Shown: positions 1 through 9,597, numbered from the stretch's first letter. The stretch is DNA of 64,000 bases from Paenibacillus_AB hodogayensis (GCF_039536325.1 NZ_BAAAYO010000002.1:620001-684000); one strand, 5' to 3'. Notes: generated from the letters alone by a model not told the origin. Numbers and translations: made by a program.

Positions 1-873
1 ATCGGATTTCTGGACGATTACAAAAAAGGCCATCAAGTCCTCGGCTCTATACCCGACATCGAGCAATTGGTGCAGAAGCATAAAATTCATGAAATTTATA
101 TCACGATTCCATCCGAGCGCGGCCTTATTAACAAAATGATTTCCAGCGTCCGCAAGTACGACGTCCAGATCAAAATTATTCCCGAACTGTTCGAGTTGGT
201 TACGTCCAGCGTCTCCTTTGATCATGCTTTCGACTATCCTTGTATTGAGATCGTCAGAACACCGCTGCGGGGTCTCAATTGGTTTATGAAGCGGAGTGCG
301 GATTTCGTAGTATCAGCGATCGGAATCCTTCTTATTTCGCCTATACTGGCCGCCGTAGCTATTGCCATTAAGTTGGATTCTCGAGGACCTTTATTGATCA
401 AGCAAAAACGGATTGGCAAAAACGGCGCTCCCTTCAACATGCTGAAGTTTCGCTCCATGGTTGCTAATGCGGAGGCTTTAAAGGCGTCGCTCGCCCACAA
501 AAACGAAGCGGTCGGCCCGGTTTTCAAAATTAAAAATGACCCTCGTATCACGCGCGTAGGGCGGTTTATAAGGAAGTATTCATTGGATGAACTGCCTCAG
601 CTGTTCAACGTATTGATGGGGCAGATGAGCCTTGTAGGGCCCCGCCCACCGCTTCCTAATGAAGTGGAGCAGTATACCGATTACCAATGGCGGAGATTTG
701 ATGTTAGGCCGGGGATTACTGGGCTATGGCAGGTAAGTGGGAGAAGTGATTTGCCTTTTGAAGAGTGGGTGAAACTGGATATTTATTATATTGAGAGATG
801 GAGTTTGGGGTTGGAGTTTAGGATATTGCTTAAAACGCTCCCTGTTGTCTTGAAGGGTGAAGGAGCTTATTAA
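1..873 (+). CDS. Polyprenyl-phosphate sugar-1-phosphate transferase, 5' end cut by window
   Basis: The frame is open from base 1, so the start lies outside; the visible 290 residues are the C-terminal two thirds of a protein that is usually about 460 residues. It begins in the cytoplasmic nucleotide-binding-like domain (GFLDDYKKG), then has one hydrophobic segment, and then the bacterial sugar transferase core with KFRSM, DELPQL, SLVGPRPP and PGITGLWQVSGR. The family (WbaP, WsaP and WsfP) moves a hexose-1-phosphate from a UDP-sugar to undecaprenyl phosphate and so starts a glycan. Next to an ABC glycan exporter and an O-ligase it is a good candidate initiator of S-layer-type glycosylation. 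The sugar cannot be told from sequence. Confidence 0.93.
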   Translation: MGFLDDYKKGHQVLGSIPDIEQLVQKHKIHEIYITIPSERGLINKMISSVRKYDVQIKIIPELFELVTSSVSFDHAFDYPCIEIVRTPLRGLNWFMKRSADFVVSAIGILLISPILAAVAIAIKLDSRGPLLIKQKRIGKNGAPFNMLKFRSMVANAEALKASLAHKNEAVGPVFKIKNDPRITRVGRFIRKYSLDELPQLFNVLMGQMSLVGPRPPLPNEVEQYTDYQWRRFDVRPGITGLWQVSGRSDLPFEEWVKLDIYYIERWSLGLEFRILLKTLPVVLKGEGAY

Positions 874-917
874 TAAGAGTAGTCCGTCGAGTCTTTGATC
901 GACGGTCTACTCTTATT
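872..917 (+). terminator. Strong, probably bidirectional terminator
   Basis: Directly after the sugar transferase stop is a long near-perfect hairpin. AATAAGAGTAG and CCGTCGA at 872-890 pair with TCGACGG and CTACTCTTATT at 899-917. The AT-rich base gives U-runs on both strands, so it could serve the plus-strand gene and the convergent acyltransferase. Confidence 0.85.
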
Positions 918-961
918 GTCCGTAACTAAGCTTTTGTGTTCTCTTAGCTACTCTCTTAACA

Positions 962-2023
962 TTACCCCTTTTCAACAAGATGTGGTCCTGCAGGGGCTGT
1001 GATTGCTTTTTTAACTAATACTTTTCTTCCAATAGATATAAAAGGTCTTTCTATTGCAAAATAAGTCAAGGTTGCAACTCCAAGGGTTGCCCCCACCCAA
1101 ATAATAAACGTCAATAATTCACTGTCTAACTTTGGAATTATCTCAATAATAAGAGCGTGCATTAAATATATAGAATAGCTAATCATTCCGAGAAAAAGTA
1201 ATATCTTGGGACTCTTTATGCTTTTAATACTCAAATTTAAAAAAAACAAAACATAAGCAATAGTCCATGCACTTAGCATAGGTAAAAATGAATGGGTTCC
1301 CAAATATTTAGGATCATTATCTTCCCAAAAAACATTATAACAAACAGCCAAAATCAATAAGAATGAAAAGCCGAACACGACGAAAAAGACCTTACCGCTG
1401 ATTTTTTTCTGATAGTAACGGTACATGATAGTTCCTATAAACATTGTAAACAAATTGAAAAACATACCCCAACCAGGAATCCTTATACCCACAATAGGAG
1501 AAGCAGAAGCGACAAGGGCAAGTATATAAAATACAAATACTATTGTAACAGTTCGTCTAAACATACCTATAAAGAATAAAATCGAACAAATTAAGTAAAA
1601 AAGCATTTCCGTACTTAATGTCCAATACAGCCCAATTATGTCAGGCTTCCCAAGAAACTTTTGAACCATTGTCACATTTGCCAAAATCGTTGAAATAGAA
1701 GGCATATCTGCTGGATGAATATAAAAATAATATAACATCACAGCCACACCCAGATTAAACCAATACAATGGATATAACCGGAAGAACCGTTTTACCCAAA
1801 AAAATTTCAACCTTTTCGATCGCTCTAATGAATCCGGAATAATAAAACCACTACTTAAAAAAAAGAGAACCACGCCGAATTGCCCCATTTGAAAATAAGT
1901 GCTAATAAAATAAACAAATCCGGGAAATAATCTTTCCCCCATATGTTCGATCATCACAGCTAAAGCTGCAATCCCTCGTAACATATCCAAAAACTCAAGT
2001 CTTTCTTTTTGCTCTAATTGCAA
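962..2023 (-). CDS. Acyltransferase 3 family membrane protein (OafA/YrhL-like)
   Basis: 353 residues. The N-terminus has LDMLRGIAALAVMIEHMGE, which carries the conserved Arg and His of acyltransferase-3 proteins, and about ten hydrophobic segments follow. The family transfers acetyl or other acyl groups to extracytoplasmic sugars, such as O-antigen, peptidoglycan or exopolysaccharide. The start is TTG at 2023, supported by GGGGGA six bases upstream. It stands alone on the minus strand, convergent with the sugar transferase, and probably decorates the glycan made here. The substrate is not predictable. Confidence 0.85.
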   Translation of the reverse strand: MQLEQKERLEFLDMLRGIAALAVMIEHMGERLFPGFVYFISTYFQMGQFGVVLFFLSSGFIIPDSLERSKRLKFFWVKRFFRLYPLYWFNLGVAVMLYYFYIHPADMPSISTILANVTMVQKFLGKPDIIGLYWTLSTEMLFYLICSILFFIGMFRRTVTIVFVFYILALVASASPIVGIRIPGWGMFFNLFTMFIGTIMYRYYQKKISGKVFFVVFGFSFLLILAVCYNVFWEDNDPKYLGTHSFLPMLSAWTIAYVLFFLNLSIKSIKSPKILLFLGMISYSIYLMHALIIEIIPKLDSELLTFIIWVGATLGVATLTYFAIERPFISIGRKVLVKKAITAPAGPHLVEKG

Positions 2024-2379
2024 GCTAATCCCCCATAACTCAAAAAATTGTGGTAATGAAGATAAAAGTATATAAATCTATTTCCATTCTGCACCTATCT
2101 AGGGCTTTCTTTGTACGCTTCCACCGAGGCCAGCATAGTGAGACAACATTAATCTAAAGGGTACTACATGGGCAAGGCCTACTGCAAATCGTGTACGGAT
2201 AAAGCAAGGATTACCAGCCTCATCTCAGGCATTAAATCATACTCGGGATCACCCCCCTACCGAGCGTAATCCTATACTTGTGAATGCTAAGAACCGCGAA
2301 CATTGGACAAAAAATGAAACGCTTCACGGGCATTCGTAAGCTGCGGTAAACGCTTGTCCAGGCAGACTAGCAGGCTGCT
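2024..2379. other. Intergenic stretch without a recognisable gene
   Basis: No open frame with a credible product and no RNA gene are visible. The stretch lies between the acyltransferase and the first transposase remnant and is probably decayed DNA from the insertion-sequence cluster. Confidence 0.5.
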
Positions 2380-2508
2380 GCTTTATGTTATGTGGCTGAT
2401 TCTACGCTGATCACCAAACCGAACCTGAAATACAAAAAGCAACTTCGCTTGCCCGATTTGTTCCTTGTTCGTGAGGATCATGCCAACACTCTACAATAAT
2501 GAGTTTCA
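2380..2508 (+). pseudogene. Internal fragment of an IS1634-type transposase
   Basis: A short frame reads YVADSTLITKPNLK, which resembles the conserved ADSALVT..NL segment around the second catalytic Asp in IS1634/DUF4277 transposases. It then runs into a stop at 2506. Its place before the copy at 2701-3575 and the content of 3576-3710 suggest it is the upstream part of a copy that the 2701-3575 element later interrupted. The link is inferred from segment order only. Confidence 0.4.
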
Positions 2509-2700
2509 GACACAGCTTCTTCGAACCTTACCACCGGTCTCAAAGGTTAGCTCGAAGAGACCTTCATCCGTTTAAAGACGGAGTGAGTACCCGAGTTGTC
2601 ATTGTTTTTTGAAAGCATGTTCGGGGCGTAGTACTTGTTAACGACCGTAAGCAACATAACGGGTACCGTTCTTGATGGTGTGGAAAAGTGTTCCTTAAGA

Positions 2701-3575
2701 CTCACATTCCGAACCTCTATGACTCTGAAAATGACGAATTATGCTGTATGCTAGAGTCATAGAATCGAGAGTCGGACTGGGAGCCGATGGCTAATATGCA
2801 AATCGAAAAAGTCGGCTACCTGCCGTTGCTGAGCGGTCTCATGAACGATCTGGGGTTGTGCCGGAAAATCGATGAACTTGTAACGGTGGATCGGCAATGC
2901 CGGACGACCGCAGGCGAAGCCGTCCAACTGCACGTGCTCGACATGCTGAGCGGTCGAAATGCCCTGATGAATGTGGACAAATGGGCAGAGGAGCAAGATT
3001 TGGATCAACTGCTCCGTCCCGGCTTCACGAGCGCATTCCGATGAGCGTGTTTCATGGCGCTACGACGAGTATGTCCGTCTACGGCGCATACACGAAACCG
3101 AGCAAGGCGCTGCAGATTGTCGAAGTCTACAGTCGGGACCGGCGAGGCGCAAACAAATCCGATTCGGGTTGATCGGCGCCGGCGGTCATCTCGCTTTGTG
3201 CTGGCGACACTTTGCCGCCCGAATGGCGGGCCAAACGATGGATGGGACGGCGCTGCTCGGCCTGTATAAGGAGCAAATTCACATCGAGATGAATTTTCCC
3301 TTCCTGAAGGATCCCGTATACACCGATGAAAGTAAGATCGTCGTCCTTCGTATGCCGGATGGCACTCGAAACGGGCAATTCGCTCGCCCCTTGAGTAAAG
3401 AGGAGAAGCTCGTGTTGACTAGTCTCGGCTTGGATGAATCAGTTTATCTCGGCTAATTGAATCGACTTGCCTCAGGTTTGCTTCTAAAACCATCGCTACA
3501 ACCGTTTAACGGCTGAATTGCCCAAAAAACTCCATTCTCTACCACGTGTCGGGGGTGTGGAAAGTGGAATGTGAG
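2701..3575 (+). mobile_element. Deleted IS1634-family element (copy 1)
   Basis: CTCACATTCC at 2701-2710 is matched exactly, inverted, by GGAATGTGAG at 3566-3575. Between these ends lie the N-terminus and C-terminus of a DUF4277/IS1634 transposase with the middle missing. A full element would be about 1.8 kb; this one is under 0.9 kb. It cannot transpose by itself but keeps both ends. Confidence 0.7.
2787..3456 (+). pseudogene. IS1634/DUF4277 transposase, internally deleted and frameshifted
   Basis: The N-terminal 85 residues (start 2787) are a typical DUF4277 domain, with VGYLPLLSGLMNDLGL and LHVLDMLSGRNALMNV. After 3040 the frame jumps to pieces such as TTSMSVYGAYTKPSKALQ, and then to the C-terminal part with FLKDPVYTDE, RMPDGTRNGQFARPLSKEE and LTSLGLDESVYLG. 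Compared with copy 2 about 190 bases are missing at 3330 (equivalent to 6593-6781), and more is missing around 3045 and 3170. Confidence 0.75.
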
Positions 3576-3710
3576 TTAACCCGCGAACGGGAGGATGAAG
3601 GCTACCGGCTGATGCAAGTCGCAAAAGAAGCCGCCCAAACTCCGTTTCACTGTCAGGCTGATGCGGAGCAAGCCGCCGAAGCCTTCCAGGCGGGCAGTGA
3701 ATACTCCGGG
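3576..3710 (+). pseudogene. IS1634-type transposase, middle segment (copy 2, left part)
   Basis: The frame reads ELTREREDEGYRLMQVAKEA followed by FHCQADAEQAAEAFQAG, which is the region just before the C-terminal domain of DUF4277 transposases. It breaks off where the IS21-type element begins. Its natural continuation (FRQLSRFRQVDVTVVPQEV) resumes at about 6272, on the far side of that element. Confidence 0.65.
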
Positions 3711-3795
3711 GCAAATTGAGCCATCGTTCCGGTGAATGAGAGCCACGTCTCCGGCGTTTTTGAGCCACCGTTCCGGGCGATGTGAGCCACCCAAA
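3711..3795 (+). repeat. Left multiple terminal repeats of the IS21 element
   Basis: Four spaced copies of a GAGCCA(C/T) core, each of the first three followed by TTCCGG or CTCCGG, occur at about 3717, 3740, 3762 and 3784. In IS21 elements such arrays bind the transposase. Confidence 0.75.
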
Positions 3796-3863
3796 TGACC
3801 TCCTGTTAGAATGAACTTTATGCGTTGTTACAAGATGACGCTAATCATTCAGAGGAGGTCACC

Positions 3864-5414
3864 ATGACCCAATACCGTGAAATCCTGCGGCTACACAGCC
3901 AAGGAATCAGCCAACGTAACATCGCCCTCAGTTGCGCCTGCTCGCGCAACACCGTCTCCAAGATTATTGAACGCGCAAACGAACTGGGAATCGCCTGGCC
4001 GTTAGGCATGGAGCTCACAGATGGTGAGCTTCGAGGGCGCCTCTTTGCCGAACCAGTCCAATCCTCCGGCCGCAAGCAACCAGATTACGCTTACATCCAC
4101 AAAGAGATGGCGAAAAGCGGCGTAACGCTTAGTTTGCTCTGGAACGAGTACTGTGAGCAATGCCGGTCGAGCCAAGAGATTCCACTCATGTATTCGCAGT
4201 TTTGTTATCACTACCAGCAGTACACCTTAAAATCAAATGCCACAATGCGGATTCAGCGCAAGCCCGGCGAGCAGATTGAAGTGGACTGAGCGGGTCAAAC
4301 AGCATCCATCGTTGACCGCGACACTGGCGAGATTGTGACGATGTATGTGTTTGTAGGCGTGCTTTCTTACAGCCAGTTTGCTTATGTAGAAGCCTTCCTC
4401 TCGCAAGATCAGGAAAGCTGGATCACCGCGCACATCCATATGTATCAAGCCTTCGGCGGTTCTACGCGGATCCTCATCCCGGATAACCTCAAGACCGGGG
4501 TAGAGAAAGCAACGCGGCATGAGCCTGTTATCAATAAGATCTATCACGAGATGGCCGAGCATTACAACACCGCTGTCATTCCTGCCCGTGTACGTAAGCC
4601 AAAAGACAAGCCGAATGTAGAAGGATCGGTTGGTGTCGTCTCCACTTGGGTGCTAGCGGCGTTGCGTAATCTGCAGTGCTTCAGCGCATCCGAACTAAAC
4701 CGGTCGATCCGCGACAAGCTTGAGATTTTGAATGCCAAGCCGTTTCAGAAAAAGGAGGGGAGCCGGCGCAGCGTGTTTATGGCAGAAGAAAAGCCATATC
4801 TGCTAGCCTTGCCGGCTACCCCCTATGAGATGGCGGTATGGAAAACCGCCACGGTCCAATTTAATTATCACCTAAGCGTAGAAAAAATGCACTACTCGGT
4901 CCCTTACGAGTACATTAAGCACCGTGTAGATGTTCGAATGACACGAGCTGTCATTGAGGTGTTCTATCAGAATAGCCGGATTTGCTCCCATCCCAGGCTT
5001 CACGGGAAACCCGGACAGTATAGCACCGTAGAGGCTCACATGCCGGAGAGTCATAAGCAGTTCACCCAATGGAATGCGCAGCGCTTCGTCTCTTGGGCTG
5101 CACAGGTTGGTCCTTACACAAGCACTGCCGTGCAGGCCATTCTCAGTTCTCACAAGGTCGAGCAGCAGGGCTACAGAAGCTGTATGGCCCTCCTGAAGCT
5201 TGCCGACAAACATGGCTTCACTCGCATTGAGGCCGCCTGCGCAAGAGCGCTGTCTTACACGCCGAGGCCTAATTTTCAAAGCATCAAAACCATCCTTGCG
5301 ACCGGACAGGATCGTCTTAAAGAACAGCCCATCGCGGATGAAACCTCCTCCGCCTCATCTTCTTCCGAGAGCCACAGCTTCGTCCGCGGCGCGGATTACT
5401 ACGGGAGGGGCTGA
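3864..5414 (+). pseudogene. istA: IS21-family transposase IstA, interrupted by a nonsense codon
   Basis: ATG at 3864 follows GAGGAGGT. An N-terminal helix-turn-helix (HSQGISQRNIALSCACSRNT) precedes a DDE integrase core. At 4287 the frame meets TGA and continues, unshifted, as AGQTASIVDRDTGEIVTMYV. The family motif here is VDWAG, so TGG (Trp) became TGA directly after the first catalytic Asp. The rest is intact up to 5414, with DNLKTGVEKA (second Asp) and RVRKPKDKPNVEGSV (Glu). Without readthrough only about 141 residues are made. Confidence 0.88.
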
Positions 5415-5416
5415 TC

Positions 5417-6160
5417 ATGGTGAATGAACCGACGGTACGCAAGCTGCATGAGATGCGCCTCAGTGCGATGGTAGAGTCATTCCAAGCTCAGTTGCTAGAC
5501 CCTGCCTTTCAGGAACTGTCGTTTGAAGAACGCTTCGGTATGCTTGTGGACTTGGAGTGGGCTAGACGAAAGAATAATCGGCTGACCACATTAATCCGCA
5601 AGGCAGACTTTCAACAAACGAACGCCTGTATTGAAGACGTAGAATATCACGTTGACCGCAAGTTGGATCGCACCCAGATTCTTCGCTTGGGAACAAGCGC
5701 CTACATTCATGACAAACTCAATATCATTATCATGGGCGCTTCGGGTGCTGGGAAAACCTATCTGGTCTGCGCGTTCGGCATCGCAGCTTGCCGCAACTTC
5801 CTACCCGTGAAATATATCCGCCTGCCGGAGTTGTTAAATGAGTTGGCAGTTGCGCGAGGCGAAGGGATCTTCGGGCGCGTCATGAAGACCTACAAGAAAG
5901 TGCCGCTCCTCATTCTAGACGAGTGGTTGCTGGTTTCCCTTAAGGAAAGTGAGGCCCGGGATTTGCTGGAGATTGTGGAGTCGCGCCATCAAACTTCCTC
6001 CACAATCTTTTGCTCCCAGTTCGCTCCAGGCGGTTGGCACAGTAAAATCGGAGAAAGTACGCTGGCCGACGCCATTCTCGACCGCATTGTGCATTCTTCT
6101 TACACGATAACAATTGAAGGAACGGATTCCATGCGAAAACGCAAAGGCCTCATCAATTAA
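5417..6160 (+). CDS. istB: IS21-family helper ATPase IstB
   Basis: 247 residues, full length for the family. It has Walker A GASGAGKTYL, Walker B VPLLILDEW and a C-terminal sensor region (DRIVHSSYTITIEG). IstB is a DnaC-like AAA+ ATPase that helps IstA choose targets. It starts two bases after the istA stop with GGGAGGGG just upstream, so the pair is translationally linked. Confidence 0.93.
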   Translation: MVNEPTVRKLHEMRLSAMVESFQAQLLDPAFQELSFEERFGMLVDLEWARRKNNRLTTLIRKADFQQTNACIEDVEYHVDRKLDRTQILRLGTSAYIHDKLNIIIMGASGAGKTYLVCAFGIAACRNFLPVKYIRLPELLNELAVARGEGIFGRVMKTYKKVPLLILDEWLLVSLKESEARDLLEIVESRHQTSSTIFCSQFAPGGWHSKIGESTLADAILDRIVHSSYTITIEGTDSMRKRKGLIN

Positions 6161-6265
6161 TGGCTCAGGAGCCACCTCTGTATACGGTGGCTCTCTCCTC
6201 CGGAGGGGTGGCTCATTTTCTCCGGAGACGTGGCTCACTCACAACCGGAATAGTGGCTCTATTTC
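6160..6265 (-). repeat. Right multiple terminal repeats of the IS21 element
   Basis: Inverted copies of the left-end motif occur as GGTGGCTC, CCGGAGACGTGGCTCA and CCGGAATAGTGGCTCT. They begin right after the istB stop, and the outermost copy ends at about 6260. Confidence 0.72.
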
Positions 6266-6905
6266 ATAGAAATATTCAGGCAGTTGTCCCGGTTTCGTCA
6301 GGTAGACGTGACCGTTGTTCCGCAGGAAGTCGTTCGCAAAAAACGCGGACGGACGAAGCAAGGCGAAGTCCCGCAAGTAGATACAGTCTACGTGTTACAG
6401 GTCACAGTGACACCGGACGAAGCACGGTTTCAGGAAGCGCGCCGACGGGCATCCCGCTTGTGCTGGCCACCACCTTACCGCCGGAGTAGCGCGGGGAAAC
6501 GATGGATGGGACCGCGCTGCTCGGCCTGTATAATGGACAAATCATATCGAGATGAACTTCTCCTTCCTGAGAGATCCCGAATAAACCGATGAAATCTACC
6601 TGAAGAAGCCAGAGCGAGTAAAGGTGCTGGGGTATTTGTTTTTGTTTGCGCTCACGATTTACCGTATGTTCCAGCGACGCATCAGGCAGCACATCACCGA
6701 GCCAAAACCGATGCACTGATCGGGCGGCCGTAACCTGCGCAAACCCACGGCGGCTGCCATCTTCAAGATCTTCAAGTACCGCAAGGTCGTCGTGTTTCGC
6801 ATGCCGGACGGTACCCGAACCCGACAATTCGCCCGTCCCTTGACCAAAGAATAGAAACACATGTTGACCAGTCTCGGCTTGGATGAATCGGTGGATCTTG
6901 GCTAA
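6266..6905 (+). pseudogene. IS1634-type transposase, C-terminal part (copy 2, right part)
   Basis: Continuing from 3710 past the IS21 element it reads RQVDVTVVPQEVVRKKRGR, YVLQVTVTPDEARFQEARRR, LVLATTLPPE, MDGTALLGLY, then VKVLGYLFLFALTIYRMFQR and KVVVFRMPDGTRTRQFARP, in three frames. At least three frameshifts are present. It retains the 190 bases that copy 1 has lost. The element end is near 7008, where GGAATGTGAT matches the copy 1 end. Confidence 0.75.
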
Positions 6906-7090
6906 TCTAATCGAGTTGCATCACTTGAACCATCGCTACATTCATTTCATGGCTTGTCGACCCCTAAAATCCCATTCGCTACCACGTGCATGGGGGGCGG
7001 AATGTGATTACCACCCCTAAACCGAACATAAAGAAAAGCCAACCAGAAAACTCTGGTTAACCTAATAATACGAAACTGGCCTCAAATGAA

Positions 7091-7468
7091 CTACAGGAGG
7101 CACGTAAGCCGATGGTAGAGCGAGACAATGCTGCGATTACCGTAAAGGAACTGCTGGGTGTACATCGAACAAGCGTCTATCATAGAGCCAAAGAAAAGCG
7201 TGAAAGTGAAGAAAATGTCAAGCTTATGCACCGTATGGACGAGTTATACATGAAACATCCATACTTTGGCTATCGGCGCATGACAAGGGCCTTCCACGAT
7301 CAAGGGCATGAGATGAATCGCAAGCCCGTACGTCGACTTATGCAGGTTATGGGCCTGAAAGCGATCTATCCAAAGCCCAACCTCAGTAAACGGCTTCATG
7401 CCCCTCTATATGCGCCCTTACTTGCTTTAGGCTGTATCGAACATCCCAATCACGTCTGGGGCTTGTAA
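7091..7468 (+). pseudogene. IS3-family transposase OrfB, 5' part only
   Basis: The frame from ATG 7112 (118 residues, AGGAGG upstream) holds the HTH_21 region of IS3 OrfB, with ELLGVHRTSVYHRAKE, HPYFGYRRMTRAF and RLMQVMGLKAIYPKPNLS. It ends at HPNHVWGL-stop, exactly where the first catalytic Asp (normally WGID or WGTD) should follow, so the DDE domain is absent. The coding reading may extend upstream of 7112. The fragment borders the 3' end of the sugar operon. Confidence 0.8.
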
Positions 7469-7491
7469 AATAAAGTGTTAAACATGGTTTT

Positions 7492-8625
7492 TCACAAAAC
7501 CTTTTTAGCACAACTATGTATAACATCACAAGCATAGTTGATTTCATCATTGGACATTAAATAAAAAGGCAGTCTCACAACTCTTTCACTTACATGGTCG
7601 GTTACAGGAAGAACAAATCTGCCCCCCCCTAACTTGACACCCATAGGCGAGGAATGAAGAGGTATATAACCTATATAAGAAACTACATTATTACTTATAA
7701 CTAGGTCAAGAAATCTTGATCTTTGCTCTGGTGTCGGGAAAACCAAATAAAAGGCATGAAAATTAGATTCACATTCTTCCGGTACATAAGGCAATCCTAG
7801 TCCTTTTTCTTTCAAAGGAGACAATACAGTTGAATAGGAATCATATAACTTCTTTCTCATTAGTTGTAATTCATCTTTTACTTCCAGTTGTGCTAACAAC
7901 ATTGCGGCAAGAATATCCGATAGTAAAAAAGAAGATCCGTAATCTACCCACCAGTACTTATTTTTTAGTCCTTTTATTACCTGGCTTCGATCAGTTCCTT
8001 TTTCCCAAAGATACTCGCTACGTTCATAAAAATTCTCATTATTTAATGTAAGCGCTCCTCCCTCACCACATGAGTACGATTTAGTCGCATGAAACGAATA
8101 AGTTCCCATATCGCTTAAACTTCCTGCAAAATTGCCTTTGTATTTCGAATTTACTGCTTGAGCAGCATCCTCTATTACGACTAAATTATGTTCTTTTGCA
8201 ATATTGTTTATCGTATCCATTTCGGCAACAGTACCTGCATAATGTATCGGTACAATAGCTTTTGTCTTTTTAGTAATAAGTGCTTCTATTTTCGTCTCAT
8301 CAATGTTCAAAGTATCATTCCTTATATCTACAAAAATAGGTTTTAAACCTCTACTAACAAAGGCTGTTGCTGTACTCGAAAAGGTATATGATGGTACAAT
8401 AAACTCATCTCCCGGCTGAGCATCTACTAAATAAGCTGCCATCTCCAAGGCATCAGTGCAAGAAGTTGTTAGGAGTGTTTTTTTTACATCAAATTGTGAT
8501 TCGATAAAAGAATGACATTTTTTTGTAAATGGGCCATTGCCATCATGATGCCCGGATCTAATGGCTTCTAAAATATAGCCTTCTTCATGTCCTAAAAGTG
8601 GAGGTTTTACAAATGGTATTTTCAA
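7492..8625 (-). CDS. dTDP-4-keto-6-deoxyhexose C4 aminotransferase, WecE/RffA-like
   Basis: 377 residues, the length of E. coli WecE (RffA), with strong motif agreement along the chain: TTSCTDALEMAAYL, PGDEFIVPSYTFSSTA, VPIHYAGTVAEMD, EDAAQAVNSKYKG and the PLP lysine in SFHATKSYSCGEGGAL (about residue 181). The DegT/DnrJ/EryC1/StrS fold adds an amino group to a keto-sugar nucleotide using glutamate. It is last in the operon, one base after the oxidoreductase. After 2-deoxygenation and C3 reduction the expected substrate is a dTDP-4-keto-2,6-dideoxyhexose, giving a 4-amino-2,4,6-trideoxy sugar. Axial or equatorial outcome cannot be read from the sequence. Confidence 0.88.
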   Translation of the reverse strand: MKIPFVKPPLLGHEEGYILEAIRSGHHDGNGPFTKKCHSFIESQFDVKKTLLTTSCTDALEMAAYLVDAQPGDEFIVPSYTFSSTATAFVSRGLKPIFVDIRNDTLNIDETKIEALITKKTKAIVPIHYAGTVAEMDTINNIAKEHNLVVIEDAAQAVNSKYKGNFAGSLSDMGTYSFHATKSYSCGEGGALTLNNENFYERSEYLWEKGTDRSQVIKGLKNKYWWVDYGSSFLLSDILAAMLLAQLEVKDELQLMRKKLYDSYSTVLSPLKEKGLGLPYVPEECESNFHAFYLVFPTPEQRSRFLDLVISNNVVSYIGYIPLHSSPMGVKLGGGRFVLPVTDHVSERVVRLPFYLMSNDEINYACDVIHSCAKKVL

Positions 8626-9597
8626 TTACACCATCCCTTTCGCTTCTTCGTATAATTTTGATATAATCTCCATTCTTAACAAAATATCTTCTTTTTCATT
8701 TGTGCCACTTTGGTCAATACCATGAATTTTATTTTTAAAAGCATCTAGCATACCAATAAAATGATTGGCGGGCTCAACATTAATTTCTTGTTCCAAATTT
8801 TTCGTTTTAACGAAAATACTATTCGAAAGATCCGACGGCCTAGAAAATCCTCTATTTACCTTAATATAACCCTCTGTTCCCCAAATAAAATATTCGTTTC
8901 TATAATAAAATCCAAATCCATATGAAATATAAGCTGTAATACCTCCAATATTTAGAAGTAGAAATCCACGAGTATCTACATCAAATGCATCTGTTTTAAC
9001 AAATAACTCAGACTTCATTTTAATATTATCTTTTTTTGCTACTTTTAACGATAAGCTTAAGGGGTATATCAGTGCATCTAAAATCGCTCCCCCTCCCAAA
9101 TCAGGTGAATTTCTTATATCTGAAAAAGTTAAGTACGGAAATCCAAATGAAGCCTCAATTGTACGAATTTCACCAATAACTTTATTATCCAATAACTCCA
9201 TTACTTTTTTGAATAAAGGGTGATAAATATACATTAATGCTTCCATACAAATTACTTTTCTATCCTCAGCAAGAGCAATAAGTTCTTTCGCTTTATCTAA
9301 TGAATCAGTAAATGTTTTTTCTAATAATAAGTGCTTTCCAGACTCAATGACTTTCTTTGCCCATTCGAAATGCAGTGAAACTGGAAGTGATACGTATACA
9401 CAGTCAATCTCTTCCGAGGCAATAACTTCATCATAAGAACAAAAAATAACATTTGGATAATCAGTATTTAGCTCACTTTTTTTATTTCTAGTTCCAATTA
9501 GTTTAAGATTAAAGTAATCAATTTCCTTTAAGGCAGGAATTATTGCTTTTTTAGCAATACTGGAAAACCCAATAATACCGATATTTAACTCCCTCAT
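8626..9597 (-). CDS. Gfo/Idh/MocA-family NDP-sugar 3-ketoreductase
   Basis: 323 residues. An N-terminal Rossmann fold (LNIGIIGFSSIAKKAIIPAL) is followed by the EK motif (LLLEKTFTDS) that supplies the catalytic Lys of Gfo/Idh/MocA enzymes, and then by the beta-sheet substrate domain. Its ATG overlaps the 2,3-dehydratase stop by four bases. In deoxysugar pathways this pairing is typical: the dehydratase yields a 3,4-diketo sugar and a Gfo/Idh/MocA enzyme (for example KijD10) reduces C3. I infer that role here from the neighbours. Confidence 0.85.
   Translation of the reverse strand: MRELNIGIIGFSSIAKKAIIPALKEIDYFNLKLIGTRNKKSELNTDYPNVIFCSYDEVIASEEIDCVYVSLPVSLHFEWAKKVIESGKHLLLEKTFTDSLDKAKELIALAEDRKVICMEALMYIYHPLFKKVMELLDNKVIGEIRTIEASFGFPYLTFSDIRNSPDLGGGAILDALIYPLSLSLKVAKKDNIKMKSELFVKTDAFDVDTRGFLLLNIGGITAYISYGFGFYYRNEYFIWGTEGYIKVNRGFSRPSDLSNSIFVKTKNLEQEINVEPANHFIGMLDAFKNKIHGIDQSGTNEKEDILLRMEIISKLYEEAKGMV

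Larger units (their letters stand above)
3711..6265 (+). mobile_element. IS21-family insertion sequence
   Basis: About 2.55 kb, with the istA-istB pair on one strand and several imperfect terminal repeats of the form TGAGCCACNNNTCCGG at both ends, as is usual for IS21 elements. It splits a resident IS1634-type transposase. I could not make out a target-site duplication by eye. Because istA carries a nonsense codon the copy is probably inactive. Confidence 0.8.

Noticed and set aside
3711..6265. Target-site duplication of the IS21 element
   Set aside because: No 4-8 base direct repeat could be seen at the two junctions, probably because the flanks or ends have changed.
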